37,419 nucleotides of DNA from a virus. The number at the start of each line of letters is the position of its first letter. The first letter of the stretch is position 1. The stretch is from the IMG/VR virus record IMGVR_UViG_3300005531_000020, positions 1 to 37,419 of that record; one strand, given 5' to 3'. Below the pieces are notes generated by a model that did no database searches, had not been told where the DNA came from, and saw nothing but the letters and a program-made list of their open reading frames with translations. Positions 14,356 through 22,639 of the stretch are shown here, in pieces. A program made the translations under genes and the position numbers.

Positions 14356-15867
14356 CTAAGCGGTGCCCACCACCGGATCGACATAGGCGCCATTGAGCGC
14401 AGAGCACATCTCGGCGGTCGAGGAAAGTTCGATCACCATATCGCGGGCGAGACCGCCTGCGCGCCAGCGCATGACGCGGCGATAGCGCCCGCTGGAAATG
14501 CCCGCCTTGAGCCGGTTGTTGCCGAACTTGTTGCCGCCGTCACGCGAGAGCCGCAGCGACACCGTGGGCGCCGGAATGCCAGTGACGGGGCCAAAACCCG
14601 ACGAAAACCCGGCGCTCCATGGCCCGACGAACTGCCCATTCTCTCCCGTTCCCGGATGCGTTCCCGTCTCCACATCGGCGATGATCGCCGGATAACTGAT
14701 CCGCTTCATCTCGTCGAGCGAATGCGGAAACGACCTGATCCACGGAATCGGCGCACCGTTATCCGTGAAAGCATTCGGATCGATGGCGTAGAGATTGCCA
14801 TTGGCGAAATCGAGCGCGACATTCTTGCCGTAGGCGAAGGCGCAGAACGTATTGCGCGCTCGATGCGGCACCCCGTTCGGGTCGAACCAGTTGTCCTCGT
14901 GCCACTGCTCCGTTGCCTGGTCGAATCCCCACGTCTTGTCGGCGGTCGGAAAGTGCAATTTGTAGAACGAGTGACCCTCTGTCTGGTAGACAGCGCCGAT
15001 CGCATCGTCGATCCGAGCGTATTTCCTGAACTCGGCCTCGATCGCATGCGTCGAGATGCGCTGAGCTACGTTTTGATTTCCGGCCCGCATCACCATACGA
15101 TCGCCTTCAGGCGATTGCGAGAGCCAATAAACGCTCGTGTCCATCTTCGCGGGCGAATACTTCGCGGCACAGCCCTGCTCGATGATGACGCCGGGGAGAA
15201 TCTGAAACGGAAACGGCACGGTCCCCGAATTGAACCATACCTCGCTTTTCTTCGGACCGAAGATATAGACCTCTCGTTCAACCGTGACGATGCGCAGGAT
15301 GTTGTCGGGCCATGCGGTTTTTTTTCCGAGATAGAGCGCATTGAATGCGACTTGCTGCGCGAGCGTCGAGCCCCACGTATTGGTTCCGGGAATATTATAA
15401 ACGAGAAAACCGTCGAGGAAGTCGACGGCATCTGCTCCGACGAAATTAGGATCGCCGATCTGCGCAAATTGTGCCGCACCGCGCCCCGGCAATGCGATCG
15501 TATAGCCCTGCGAACTTCCGTCAACCACCATCACGCTCGTGCCGTTGTCGGCCATATAGACAGGGGACGGCCCTTGCGTCTGCAGGGCTCCGAGGAGCGT
15601 GAAAACCCAATCCGGCGATATGTAGTAGAGGTTTTGCCCGATGACCGCGTAGAGATCGCCATTGGTCGCGCCATAGAGGCCACGGCCCGGAGCGGGTGCG
15701 GGAGCCACAGCAAGGAGAGACAGCCCCGGACGCGGATAGTGCGTAACTGGCGCCGCCGGCTTGATGTTGGCCGGGTTCATTTCCGGATATAGATTGATGC
15801 ACCTCTGCGCCGAGGCGATATAGCTTTCGGCCGAGTAGGCGCCGCTTGTCAGCGGGATGGCAACCAT
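14356..15867 (-). CDS. Packaged-DNA stabilization / tail hub protein, P22 gp10-like
   Basis: A 503-aa protein opening with the characteristic start of the P22 gp10 family: IPLTSGAYSAESYIASAQRC, then NLYPE and PRPGLSLLA. Repeated beta strands follow (GRGLYGATNGDLYAVIGQNL), giving a beta-propeller-like body, and a C-terminal section with VSLRLSRDGGNKFG. In P22 gp10 joins gp4 at the portal and carries the tailspikes, closing the head after packaging. Length is close to the family's (about 470). Order after the gp4-like gene fits. It ends in TAG. Confidence 0.82.
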   Translation of the reverse strand: MVAIPLTSGAYSAESYIASAQRCINLYPEMNPANIKPAAPVTHYPRPGLSLLAVAPAPAPGRGLYGATNGDLYAVIGQNLYYISPDWVFTLLGALQTQGPSPVYMADNGTSVMVVDGSSQGYTIALPGRGAAQFAQIGDPNFVGADAVDFLDGFLVYNIPGTNTWGSTLAQQVAFNALYLGKKTAWPDNILRIVTVEREVYIFGPKKSEVWFNSGTVPFPFQILPGVIIEQGCAAKYSPAKMDTSVYWLSQSPEGDRMVMRAGNQNVAQRISTHAIEAEFRKYARIDDAIGAVYQTEGHSFYKLHFPTADKTWGFDQATEQWHEDNWFDPNGVPHRARNTFCAFAYGKNVALDFANGNLYAIDPNAFTDNGAPIPWIRSFPHSLDEMKRISYPAIIADVETGTHPGTGENGQFVGPWSAGFSSGFGPVTGIPAPTVSLRLSRDGGNKFGNNRLKAGISSGRYRRVMRWRAGGLARDMVIELSSTAEMCSALNGAYVDPVVGTA

Positions 15868-16100
15868 TGCGCCTGCTCTTGTGCTCGCAGCATTTCTAGT
15901 CGCTGCACCTCAGCCAGAGCCGAGCCGCTCCAGATCACTTCGACCCTTCGGCGTCGCGATTCATTGAGCTTGATCACGTATTCCTCGGCGGCTTCGATGC
16001 TGTCGAAGATCAATGGCGGAATATGCGAGACATCGGGCGGCAGATGCGAAAGCGCAAAGCCGCCGATCCGGGCCCATCCGTAAAGAACCCGCGCCCGCAT
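15849..16100 (-). CDS. Small protein before the hub gene, unknown
   Basis: An 83-aa protein, basic, with a central SIEAAEEYVIKLNESRRRR helix and a Gln-rich end (MLRAQEQAQWLPSR). It starts four bases after the secreted 152-aa protein's stop and overlaps the hub gene start by 19 bases, so it belongs to the head-tail joining operon. No family was recognised. Confidence 0.6.
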   Translation of the reverse strand: MRARVLYGWARIGGFALSHLPPDVSHIPPLIFDSIEAAEEYVIKLNESRRRRVEVIWSGSALAEVQRLEMLRAQEQAQWLPSR

Positions 16101-16104
16101 ACGA

Positions 16105-16563
16105 TCACTTGCAGGCCCAGATGCCGACCTTGGCCACGAAGCAATACAGGGAAGAATGCGACGTGATGGTTGTGCTGGTCGAGTTGTTGATCGTATCCTG
16201 TGCGGCCGTTACCGGATTGTTGGCAACCGCTGGATAGACAGTCAGCGTGTTGGCGCCGTTGTTGTAGATGGAAATCTCGATACCGGCCTGCGCAGTGACG
16301 AGGTTTACCCCCGTCGAGGCCGCGACTGTGTCGACCTCGATGAGGGTGATGGCGGCAGGCAACTGCGTTGCAGTCGCCTGCGTGGTGCCGGCGGCCGTGA
16401 TGCCGCTCTGATAGGAGGCATTCTGGCCGTTGGCCACGCCAAGGAGCCATGTGCCGTCGGGCATCGACGGACCCTGCCCCGGGGTGGGAGCAGTGCCGAC
16501 GCCGGCAAGGGCCGCTGTGGCAGCAAGCCCGGCAAGAATAAGGGCAGCAAAAAACTTCTTCAT
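16105..16563 (-). CDS. Secreted small beta-rich structural-type protein
   Basis: A 152-aa protein with a textbook signal peptide (MKKFFAALILAGLAATAALA) and an AAGGAG ribosome site eight bases before ATG. The mature part is Thr/Ala-rich with IYNNGANTLTVYP, DTINNSTSTTI and FVAKVGIWACK, a beta motif shared with the 144-aa protein at 13918-14352. There are two cysteines near the end, enough for one disulfide. It sits between the gp4-like and gp10-like genes, so it is probably a virion component despite the export signal. Confidence 0.65.
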   Translation of the reverse strand: MKKFFAALILAGLAATAALAGVGTAPTPGQGPSMPDGTWLLGVANGQNASYQSGITAAGTTQATATQLPAAITLIEVDTVAASTGVNLVTAQAGIEISIYNNGANTLTVYPAVANNPVTAAQDTINNSTSTTITSHSSLYCFVAKVGIWACK

Positions 16564-16575
16564 GGTCGATCTCCT

Positions 16576-17358
16576 TCAGCGGCCGACATCATCTGACTGA
16601 TACGAATAGGCGCGGTTGCGCCCGCGCAAGAACGAGGGAAGCCGCAGACGGCCAACTGCGGTATTTGCGAGTCGGATCGTGTTGAGCGCGTCCCGTGCGA
16701 ACTGGTTGACCTCGGGATCGGCCGGCATCTGGTAGGACGCGCGCAATCGTCGTGCGAGGCACCAATTGAGAGCGGCCTCATACTCTGGCGGCAGGTTGAT
16801 TTTCTGCTGCACCGACGTGAAGCGCGGCAGAACGACCTTGAAGCCGACGTGGATTTCGTAAATGGTCGCCTGCGGCACCGGCCACGGAAACAGCAAGCCG
16901 ATCGGCCACACCGGATCATAGAAGATGCGCCAAGGCAGCGTGCCGACACCCTTCACCGGAATACGCGCGTAATCCTCGTGCGATTGGACGATCTCGATCG
17001 GAATGTCTGGCATCAAGTTGCCGGGGTTGGACTGATTCAAGAAGCGCAGGAACGCATACTCGAGCCGGTCCGGCCGCGGATTTATGTCGACGGTCGCTTT
17101 CAGACCGACTTGATAGCTCTGCGCTCCCGTCGAGACGAACGAGTAGTCCTGAATCCGATAGACGAGCCAGCGCTTACGCGCCCACTGAGCAAGGAGCCAA
17201 TTGACCTGCGTTAACGCCCGATTGATCTGCGCTTGCTCGGGCGCCTCGTCGATTCCTAGAACGCCGGAATCGACGAGGGCGTTTGTGAGCAACTGACCGC
17301 AGGTGTCGACCGGAGTCGCAGGTTCCTCAGGCGGCAGCGGATCGCCGGGCTCGGCCAT
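16576..17358 (-). CDS. Head completion / tail accessory protein, P22 gp4-like
   Basis: A 260-aa protein. The N-terminal part has the gp4-family layout: CGQLLTNALVDSGVLGIDE, then INRALTQVNWLLAQWARKRW, a helix pair found at the start of P22 gp4 and relatives. The C-terminal helices (YEAALNWCLARRLRASYQMP, then DALNTIRLANTAV) follow a beta insertion. The family forms the ring under the portal that seals packaged DNA and receives gp10. It is longer than P22 gp4 (166 aa). Its place before the hub agrees. Confidence 0.72.
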   Translation of the reverse strand: MAEPGDPLPPEEPATPVDTCGQLLTNALVDSGVLGIDEAPEQAQINRALTQVNWLLAQWARKRWLVYRIQDYSFVSTGAQSYQVGLKATVDINPRPDRLEYAFLRFLNQSNPGNLMPDIPIEIVQSHEDYARIPVKGVGTLPWRIFYDPVWPIGLLFPWPVPQATIYEIHVGFKVVLPRFTSVQQKINLPPEYEAALNWCLARRLRASYQMPADPEVNQFARDALNTIRLANTAVGRLRLPSFLRGRNRAYSYQSDDVGR

Positions 17359-17362
17359 CGGT

Positions 17363-18130
17363 TCATGCCGCCTTCAGGACTTCATCCTTGATGCGCTGGG
17401 TTCCCCAACGCTTGTCGATCTTGATGCCCTTGCGCTCGGCCTCGCTGATCCACGACGCGCGCTCCTCGTCGTCGGTCGGCGCTTCCGCTGTAAGCGCATT
17501 GACCGGAGCTTCCTGCGCGACGGCGTCCACGGCCTGCGCAGTCTTCTGCCAAGCCTTGAACTGCAGGAATTCCTGCCAATCCTTATCAGCGACGCCAGGA
17601 GGCGCGGTCGGCCCCTTGGCTTGCAGCTCGCGTGCAACCGCGCCGGCAACGGCCGGAATAAGCTCAGCGATCATCGCGCTCTGGGTGGCCATCTGACTGG
17701 TCGGGGGCGGGGCGAAGTTCTTGCCGCCATTCGCCGGGTTGGTCGGGTCGAAAACCCGTTCCCGCTGCGGGGTCGGCCGCCACAGGGAGCCTTCCTCCCA
17801 ATCCCAGACGTGATTGACGCCATACCGCGCCCGCTCATCCGCAGTGGTTGGCCGGAAACGAACGCCAAGTGCCGCCGCCTCGTCCTCGTTCTTGACGAGA
17901 CGATCGCGTTCCTTCGGGTGATAGAGCCACGCCGGAAATACCGGATGACTGCGCCTGTTGAAGTAGCGCGCGAGTGATTTGACGCCGCTGAGATCGGGAA
18001 AAACAGGCTTTGCCGGCAACACATTGGCAAGCGCCTGTTCGCCATCACTCATGATGACCTTCATGCCCTCCCCGGAAATCTCCGGGTCGAGCACGCCAAC
18101 TTGCGACCGAGGGGGAAGAACGAAATTCAC
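17363..18130 (-). CDS. Head-region protein with C-terminal HeH/SAP-like motif
   Basis: A 255-aa protein. The N-terminal half is mixed (LPPRSQVGVLDPEISGEGMK; YFNRRSHPVFPAWLYHPKER), followed by a Pro/Ala linker and a helical C-terminal half. The last 35 residues (WISEAERKGIKIDKRWG, then IKDEVLKAA) look like a small helix-extended-helix nucleic-acid-binding motif. The start is GTG, four bases after the previous stop. It lies directly after the coat gene and one small gene. Function unknown; head decoration or DNA contact is possible. Confidence 0.6.
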   Translation of the reverse strand: MNFVLPPRSQVGVLDPEISGEGMKVIMSDGEQALANVLPAKPVFPDLSGVKSLARYFNRRSHPVFPAWLYHPKERDRLVKNEDEAAALGVRFRPTTADERARYGVNHVWDWEEGSLWRPTPQRERVFDPTNPANGGKNFAPPPTSQMATQSAMIAELIPAVAGAVARELQAKGPTAPPGVADKDWQEFLQFKAWQKTAQAVDAVAQEAPVNALTAEAPTDDEERASWISEAERKGIKIDKRWGTQRIKDEVLKAA

Positions 18131-18133
18131 GGA

Positions 18134-18358
18134 TCAGCCCTCCGCGCTCGGATCGGACGGGTCTTCCGCCTTCGGCTCCTCGCGGGGCGAAGTCGCAAGA
18201 TGCTCGTCGTCGGCATCGTGACAAAGCACTGTGACGTTGCGGTCCCGGTCGACGTGGGACTCGAATTTCCCCAGCACCGAAAGGTGGTCACCCTGACGGG
18301 AAATCCAGCTTTCATGCGGCGCGACCCATTTCGGGAATTCCTGGTGATCTTCGCTCAT
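18134..18358 (-). CDS. Small acidic protein after the coat gene
   Basis: A 74-aa acidic protein. The beta-like middle (SWISRQGDHLSVLGKFESHV) is followed by an Asp/Glu/Pro-rich tail. GAGGA lies six bases before the chosen ATG; an ATG two codons upstream touches the ribosome site. The sequence between the coat stop and this start (about 200 bases) holds no clear gene or terminator. Possibly a decoration or coat-binding protein; not recognised. Confidence 0.55.
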   Translation of the reverse strand: MSEDHQEFPKWVAPHESWISRQGDHLSVLGKFESHVDRDRNVTVLCHDADDEHLATSPREEPKAEDPSDPSAEG

Positions 18359-18560
18359 TGACATTCCTCGTTTCGAGTTGACATTGCCCGACACGCGGCG
18401 CGCATCTCTCGGCTCATTCCGAGTCCATGCGCGTCGCGTGCTTTCTTCCCGTGCTTTCCGTAAATGCCCTGATGCCGCACAATCGCTCCGGAGCACGAGC
18501 GTGTTTGCGGGGAGTGCGGGCGACCCTAGCCCCGAGAGGCCGCGACTGGCGGGTCAGGGA

Positions 18561-19820
18561 TTACGGCGTCGAGTCCGCCACGCTTGAGATCCACTCCGGC
18601 CGCGGCACGCCCGAGCCGAATAGGATGTCGAGACGGTCGATCGGCTGGTCGGTTGTCGGCTCGTAACACACGAGTGATCGCATCGAGAGCTGATCGTAGT
18701 AGTGCCGCGCCGCCGCGATGACGCCCTTCTCGTTCGGCGGGATCCACAGCGGGGCGACCACCATAGTGATGGCGTCCGGCGCATAGGCGAGGTTCTGCCG
18801 GTAGGTCACGCTCGCGTTCGCGAACGGCGTGATCGTGGCATTGTTCGCCGGTGAGGCCGTGACGGTCTGATACTGCTGCGGCGTATAGGGCAGACCCGCA
18901 TACGGGTTGTTGTTGAGCGGCGGGATGATCGCCGGGTAAACCGAGATCGAGGTAGCGCCGGCTGCGGCAGCCGCTGTCACCACGAACTGGGCGAGTGTAC
19001 CCAAGCTCTGATAGTTGAGGCGATTGACCGCGTTGACGCCCGCGATCGTGATCACGTCACCGGCATTGAGCGTGCCACCGAGCGCGTTGACGACAAGCGT
19101 GTTGCCGGTCTGGTTCGCACCATTGACGGTCGCGGTAGTCAGCGTTCCGGTCGTGTGCGAGACAACGCTCTGGTCCTCGAACCAGCGGAACTGCAGCGCC
19201 TCGTACATCATGCCAGTGTTGTACTGACGGCTGATGCTGTCGACCGGGTTGAGCAGGCCGCGGAGCGCGAGCTGAACGCGGGTGTCGGAACGTGGCGCCA
19301 ACACCACCTTGCGCATGCCCATTTCGCCGAAGTTCGGCGCCGAGTTTTCCTCGAGGATCGCACGGGCGAGCGCGAACGGGGCATCCGTCACGGGCTGGAT
19401 GTTGTTGTTGGCGTCGACATTCGCCGTGATGTTGCGAACGACGGGCGCCGTGTTCGCCATGATCTGGATCGCAACGTTGGCCGCGAGCGCATTGACGCGG
19501 GGAAGAACGATGCGCTCCATGTAGTCGTCGACATCGAGGGTGGTTTCCGCCGACGTGAATGCCACGTCGACATGGCGCTGTGTCGCGACCGTGAGCAGGA
19601 ACTGCTGCTCGGTCGTGTCCTGGATGGAGGCCGCCGGACCATCGGTCACGGTGTACTGATTGGGCAGGCGAATGCGAAGCTGTGCACCGATCCTTGCGCC
19701 CTCGATGCCGAATTGGCTTTCGAACTGACGCGAGATGTTCTGAATGAAGTAGTTGGTATTCAGAAACATGCGGATCGAGTACCGAGTGATCATGCTCGGC
19801 GTGAGGATATTATTGGCCAT
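18561..19820 (-). CDS. Major capsid (coat) protein, P22 gp5-like
   Basis: A 419-aa protein close in length to P22 coat (430). It starts MANNILTPSMITRYSIRMF, followed by QFGIEGARIGAQLRIRLPNQ, matching the opening of the P22 coat family (HK97 fold). Later parts include QQFLLTVATQRHVDVAFTSA and a Gly/Asn/Thr-rich stretch (residues about 240-300) at the place of the I-domain/beta insertion. AGGAG lies nine bases before the ATG. It follows the scaffold gene, as in P22. Confidence 0.88.
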   Translation of the reverse strand: MANNILTPSMITRYSIRMFLNTNYFIQNISRQFESQFGIEGARIGAQLRIRLPNQYTVTDGPAASIQDTTEQQFLLTVATQRHVDVAFTSAETTLDVDDYMERIVLPRVNALAANVAIQIMANTAPVVRNITANVDANNNIQPVTDAPFALARAILEENSAPNFGEMGMRKVVLAPRSDTRVQLALRGLLNPVDSISRQYNTGMMYEALQFRWFEDQSVVSHTTGTLTTATVNGANQTGNTLVVNALGGTLNAGDVITIAGVNAVNRLNYQSLGTLAQFVVTAAAAAGATSISVYPAIIPPLNNNPYAGLPYTPQQYQTVTASPANNATITPFANASVTYRQNLAYAPDAITMVVAPLWIPPNEKGVIAAARHYYDQLSMRSLVCYEPTTDQPIDRLDILFGSGVPRPEWISSVADSTP

Positions 19821-20022
19821 CGGGATGGCTCCTGAGAATTCGTGCGCCATCTCCAAGGCGCATGGGTTTTGGGGCGGCGAAGCGCGCCGCGGTGATGCCT
19901 AGTTCCCGAGCTAGGACAGGGTTTCGGGTGGTACCTTGCTGACCGCGCAAGTCGGGCGGGGGCTAGACCGCGTGAGCCCTGCCGGGATACGCCCGGCGCG
20001 GCGGGGACGGGCCGCTTACGTC
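19821..20022 (-). other. Intergenic region upstream of the coat gene
   Basis: About 200 bases without a gene. It holds a 6-bp GC hairpin with a 5-base loop (GCCGGG-CGTAT-CCCGGC on the minus strand, near 19980-19996) without a T-run, and a weaker CCTAG/CTAGG pair. It may be a processing or translation-control element ahead of the abundant coat message. No clear promoter was seen. Confidence 0.35.
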
Positions 20023-20259
20023 CTAAGCCCAATCGTATTTTCCGAGAGTGCGCGGCTTTCCACGCAGGCAATCCCGGAGCCTACGAAAAAACATTGCAAT
20101 CCGTTTGCGCCGCGGTAATGAGAAGCCTTCTTCGGCTTCTCTTTCCCACATCTCATCCAACGCGCGCTTGCTAGAAGAACGGATATCCGGGACGCTATTA
20201 AGCCATGCCGGTTCTGGGACGAAATCGGCGCGCGAGCTTATCTCAACCGTCTCGCGCAT
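20023..20259 (-). CDS. Small basic protein between scaffold and coat genes
   Basis: A 78-aa protein, acidic then strongly basic (SSSKRALDEMWEREAEEGFS; LPRRKRIAMFFRRLRDCLRG). Its ATG overlaps the scaffold stop (TGATG), giving coupled translation. The basic C-terminal helix could bind nucleic acid or the coat. No family was recognised. Confidence 0.55.
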   Translation of the reverse strand: MRETVEISSRADFVPEPAWLNSVPDIRSSSKRALDEMWEREAEEGFSLPRRKRIAMFFRRLRDCLRGKPRTLGKYDWA

Positions 20260-21080
20260 CAGCGTCCAAGCCCGCGACGCTTCGCCAAGCGCGCCGGATC
20301 GAAGAAGCCCTTGTCGAAATCGGCGTCGCTGGCCTCGTCCGAATACCAAGGCGGCGGCTCTTTCGATGCGCTCGGCTGGACCGGCGGCGGCGGGGCCGGG
20401 GCACGGGACACGGCGCGAGCGGCCGGAGCGGGTGCCGCGGGAGCCGCAGCGGGCTTTGCGGTCATGGACAACCTCGTGAGTTCGGCGATACGGGCGCGGG
20501 AATCGAGCTGAGAGAGGCGCCCTGCCGTCTCAGGCTGCATTGCAAGCGTCGTAAGCAGCTTGTGCGCGTTCGTGCGGTCGACCGCCAGCACGTCGGCAAT
20601 GAAGCCGTCGTTGACGCAATCGAGGGCGGCGAGGATGTTGCAGGCCTGATCGAACTGCTGGGGCCCGAATTCGGCATGTCCGGCCCGAACGATCTCGCCG
20701 CGGGCCTGCTGCATCAGCTTGGCGTCGGCGCGCTGTTCGATTGCCTGGTCGATCTGTGCCTGACTGACGGCCGCCTGCTGAGCAGGCGTGGCGGGCTGCT
20801 GGGCCGGGGGCTGTCCACCACGAGCGGCCTCCAATTGTCTACGGAGGGTTGCGACCTCGTCGCTGAGTTCGGCAACCTTGCCCTCGACGGCGCGACGCTT
20901 GCCGGTCTCTTCGGCGACCCGGTCGAGCATCCACTTCGGGGGCGGCTCCTTCTTGGGAGGGGTTGGAGCCGCATCGGTCGGCAACGGATCGGCTGCCGGT
21001 GGCACCGCAACCGGATCGACATTGGCGACAACCGCATCAGGCGCAGGATCGGGGGCCGCAGAATCAACGACAGGGTCCAT
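20259..21080 (-). CDS. Scaffolding protein (P22 gp8-type)
   Basis: A 273-aa protein. Acidic Asp/Pro/Ala-rich start, then a coiled coil (residues about 55-90, RVAEETGKRRAVEGKVAELS), Gln/Ala-rich helices (QAQIDQAIEQRADAKLMQQA), a Pro/Ala linker, and a short C-terminal end with a basic tip (DPARLAKRRGLGR) like the coat-binding helix-turn-helix of P22 scaffold. Location immediately before the coat gene and size near P22 gp8 (303) support the call. Confidence 0.78.
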   Translation of the reverse strand: MDPVVDSAAPDPAPDAVVANVDPVAVPPAADPLPTDAAPTPPKKEPPPKWMLDRVAEETGKRRAVEGKVAELSDEVATLRRQLEAARGGQPPAQQPATPAQQAAVSQAQIDQAIEQRADAKLMQQARGEIVRAGHAEFGPQQFDQACNILAALDCVNDGFIADVLAVDRTNAHKLLTTLAMQPETAGRLSQLDSRARIAELTRLSMTAKPAAAPAAPAPAARAVSRAPAPPPPVQPSASKEPPPWYSDEASDADFDKGFFDPARLAKRRGLGR

Positions 21081-21088
21081 GGATTACC

Positions 21089-21538
21089 TCAATGATAGGT
21101 GTTCTTGTTAGCGGAGGAGAGAAGGAGGTCCTTGAAGGTGTTCGAGCGCTTGCCGAACTTCTCGATGATCGAGACGTTCTCGCGCTTGTCGCCCTCGAAC
21201 TGTTGCGTGCCGGGCGTGAGCTGGAGCCGCGTATCGGCCTCGCCACCTTTGGCGATCTCGCGCTCAAGCACCAAGGCAAGGTGCATCATCCGCGCCTCAG
21301 CCGGGGGCGTCTTGGGATCGCCAAGACGCTGTGCGTACATCTGCCGCACGGCGCCGACGAACGATTTCCAGTTGGCCTCAGCATATAGATATTCGTTCGG
21401 CCAATTGGCGCGAAATTTCGCCGACCGGTTCATGTTGTGGAATTCGCCCGCAACCTTCTCCGCATCCTTGTAGATCATGCGCAAGAGCTTTTGCGCCTCA
21501 TCCTTATCAATCGTCTCGCCATTGATCACGATCGCCAT
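21089..21538 (-). CDS. Head-region protein of unknown function
   Basis: A 149-aa protein, charged and mostly helical (INGETIDKDEAQKLLRMIYK; EARMMHLALVLEREIAKGG), ending LLLSSANKNTYH. The ATG at 21538 is preferred because GGAG lies nine bases upstream; it overlaps the previous gene by 13 bases. It precedes the scaffold gene by eight bases. Not recognised; a head assembly helper is possible from context. Confidence 0.6.
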   Translation of the reverse strand: MAIVINGETIDKDEAQKLLRMIYKDAEKVAGEFHNMNRSAKFRANWPNEYLYAEANWKSFVGAVRQMYAQRLGDPKTPPAEARMMHLALVLEREIAKGGEADTRLQLTPGTQQFEGDKRENVSIIEKFGKRSNTFKDLLLSSANKNTYH

Positions 21539-21798
21539 GACGCGCCGCTCCAGTAAAGATGCCACGGGCTGAGATGCACTCTCCGTGCCGCATGCTCGGC
21601 TTCGGCAACGCGCTCGACCAACGCCATGCGGCGCGCGATCGACTCGGCAAGCTCGGTGCGTGCCGCGAGAAGCCCGCGCCCGGCCGCTTCAAGCTCGTCG
21701 GCGGCTCGCGTGATCAGCAGCCGATCTGCCGACGGCAGGCTCTTGGCGTCGGTTGCGAGCACCCGCAATTCATCGGCGGTCTCGACTGCGGCGATCAT
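21526..21798 (-). CDS. Small coiled-coil protein, unknown
   Basis: A 90-aa, Ala/Glu/Arg-rich protein that is almost all helix (SADRLLITRAADELEAAGRG; ELAESIARRMALVERVAEAE), ending SPWHLYWSGASWRS. Its ATG overlaps the phosphatase stop (ATGA). The composition suggests an oligomerising helical bundle. No family was recognised. Confidence 0.6.
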   Translation of the reverse strand: MIAAVETADELRVLATDAKSLPSADRLLITRAADELEAAGRGLLAARTELAESIARRMALVERVAEAEHAARRVHLSPWHLYWSGASWRS

Positions 21799-22487
21799 AC
21801 GTGCACGCCCGCGAAAGGATCATGGTCGACTGGTACGAGCTGCGCGCCTCGCCCGGTTAGAGCCTTGAGGTTTACCACCATCGTCCGAAAACTAGCCGGC
21901 GGTTCGCCGTGCGTGAACATCACGTTGGGGTCGATCTCGAGGTCGGGGCTCTGACCCGCCTTCTCCCATGCGGCGAGAAGGCGGTCGACCCGGTGATGGG
22001 TGACGAGCGCAAGCGAGGCATTGCCGGCGATCTGCAGCGCCTGGCGCACGCCCGTGAAGACCCGCTCCTTGAACGTATTGAACGCCTCCCCGCCCGGGAT
22101 CGGCTCGTCGGGATCGCGGCAGACGAAGTCGCGCAGCTTCGGCGTGACGACGTCGGATTCGCGGCCCGTGAAGTGCCCGACGTTCCATGGCCGCAGTGCC
22201 GGCGACGGGATCGAGGTCGCGCCCGTGGTGCGTGAAACGGCTTGTGCGGTCTTTGCCGCCCGCGATAGATCGGAATGCACGAGCACCTGCAGGCCGCTGT
22301 CCGCGAGCTTCTCGGCGGTCGCCTTGATCTCCTGCTCGCCCTTGGGCGAGAGCGGCACGTCGCGCCAGCCGCGGATGCGATCCTTGCCGCCGCTGCCCGC
22401 ATTGAGCGCGGTCGAGCCATGGCGGATGATCATGATGTCCTTCTTCTCGCCGAAGGGGTCATGGTCGATGCGCATGAGGCTGATCAT
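21795..22487 (-). CDS. Histidine phosphatase (phosphoglycerate-mutase-like) with DHDPF motifs at both ends
   Basis: About 230 aa. The histidine-phosphatase core begins at IMIIRHGSTALNAG (RHG at about residues 22-24, phospho-accepting His), continues RIRGWRDVPLSPKGEQEI and HSDLSRAAKTAQAV, and has the second catalytic His in LVTHHRVDR. Substrate unknown. The peptide IDHDPFGE lies just before the core and VDHDPFAG at the end; the neighbouring polyvalent protein ends with VDHDPFQE. The start is uncertain (22487 or 22475; weak ribosome sites). Its place between portal and scaffold genes hints at a virion-linked enzyme. Confidence 0.75.
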   Translation of the reverse strand: MISLMRIDHDPFGEKKDIMIIRHGSTALNAGSGGKDRIRGWRDVPLSPKGEQEIKATAEKLADSGLQVLVHSDLSRAAKTAQAVSRTTGATSIPSPALRPWNVGHFTGRESDVVTPKLRDFVCRDPDEPIPGGEAFNTFKERVFTGVRQALQIAGNASLALVTHHRVDRLLAAWEKAGQSPDLEIDPNVMFTHGEPPASFRTMVVNLKALTGRGAQLVPVDHDPFAGVHV

Positions 22488-22506
22488 TGTGCAGCCGGGG
22501 GGCGCC

Positions 22507-22635
22507 TTAGCGCTTTTTCCCAGATTTCTTGCTGTCGCCCGCCTTCTTTGGCGAGTAGCCCGAAGATGATCGGATGGGATGGAATTTGCCTCCCTCTTCA
22601 AATCCCTTGAGTTCCTTTTTCGACTTCTTCGCCAT
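22507..22635 (-). CDS. 42-aa lysine-rich basic peptide
   Basis: Starts MAKKSKKELKGFEEGG and ends KKAGDSKKSGKKR, with about a third lysine or arginine. AAGGAG lies nine bases before the ATG. It sits between the polyvalent protein and the phosphatase. The charge suggests binding to DNA, RNA or an acidic partner inside the head. Not recognised. Confidence 0.6.
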   Translation of the reverse strand: MAKKSKKELKGFEEGGKFHPIRSSSGYSPKKAGDSKKSGKKR

Positions 22636-22639
22636 GACT

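Noticed and set aside
1981-14358. Genome-wide amber (TAG) recoding, suggested by the split small gene
   Set aside because: The endolysin, tailspike and hub genes end in TAG; past the endolysin TAG the frame is plainly non-coding and overlaps the next gene's start, and no CTA-anticodon tRNA was seen.
13882-15792. 636-aa plus-strand open frame
   Set aside because: Antisense shadow of the GNAT-like, beta-rich and hub genes; Arg-rich composition typical of GC-rich antisense frames and no family resemblance.
18364-18560. Gene or terminator between coat and the small acidic gene
   Set aside because: No convincing frame, ribosome site or hairpin with T-run in this 200-base gap.
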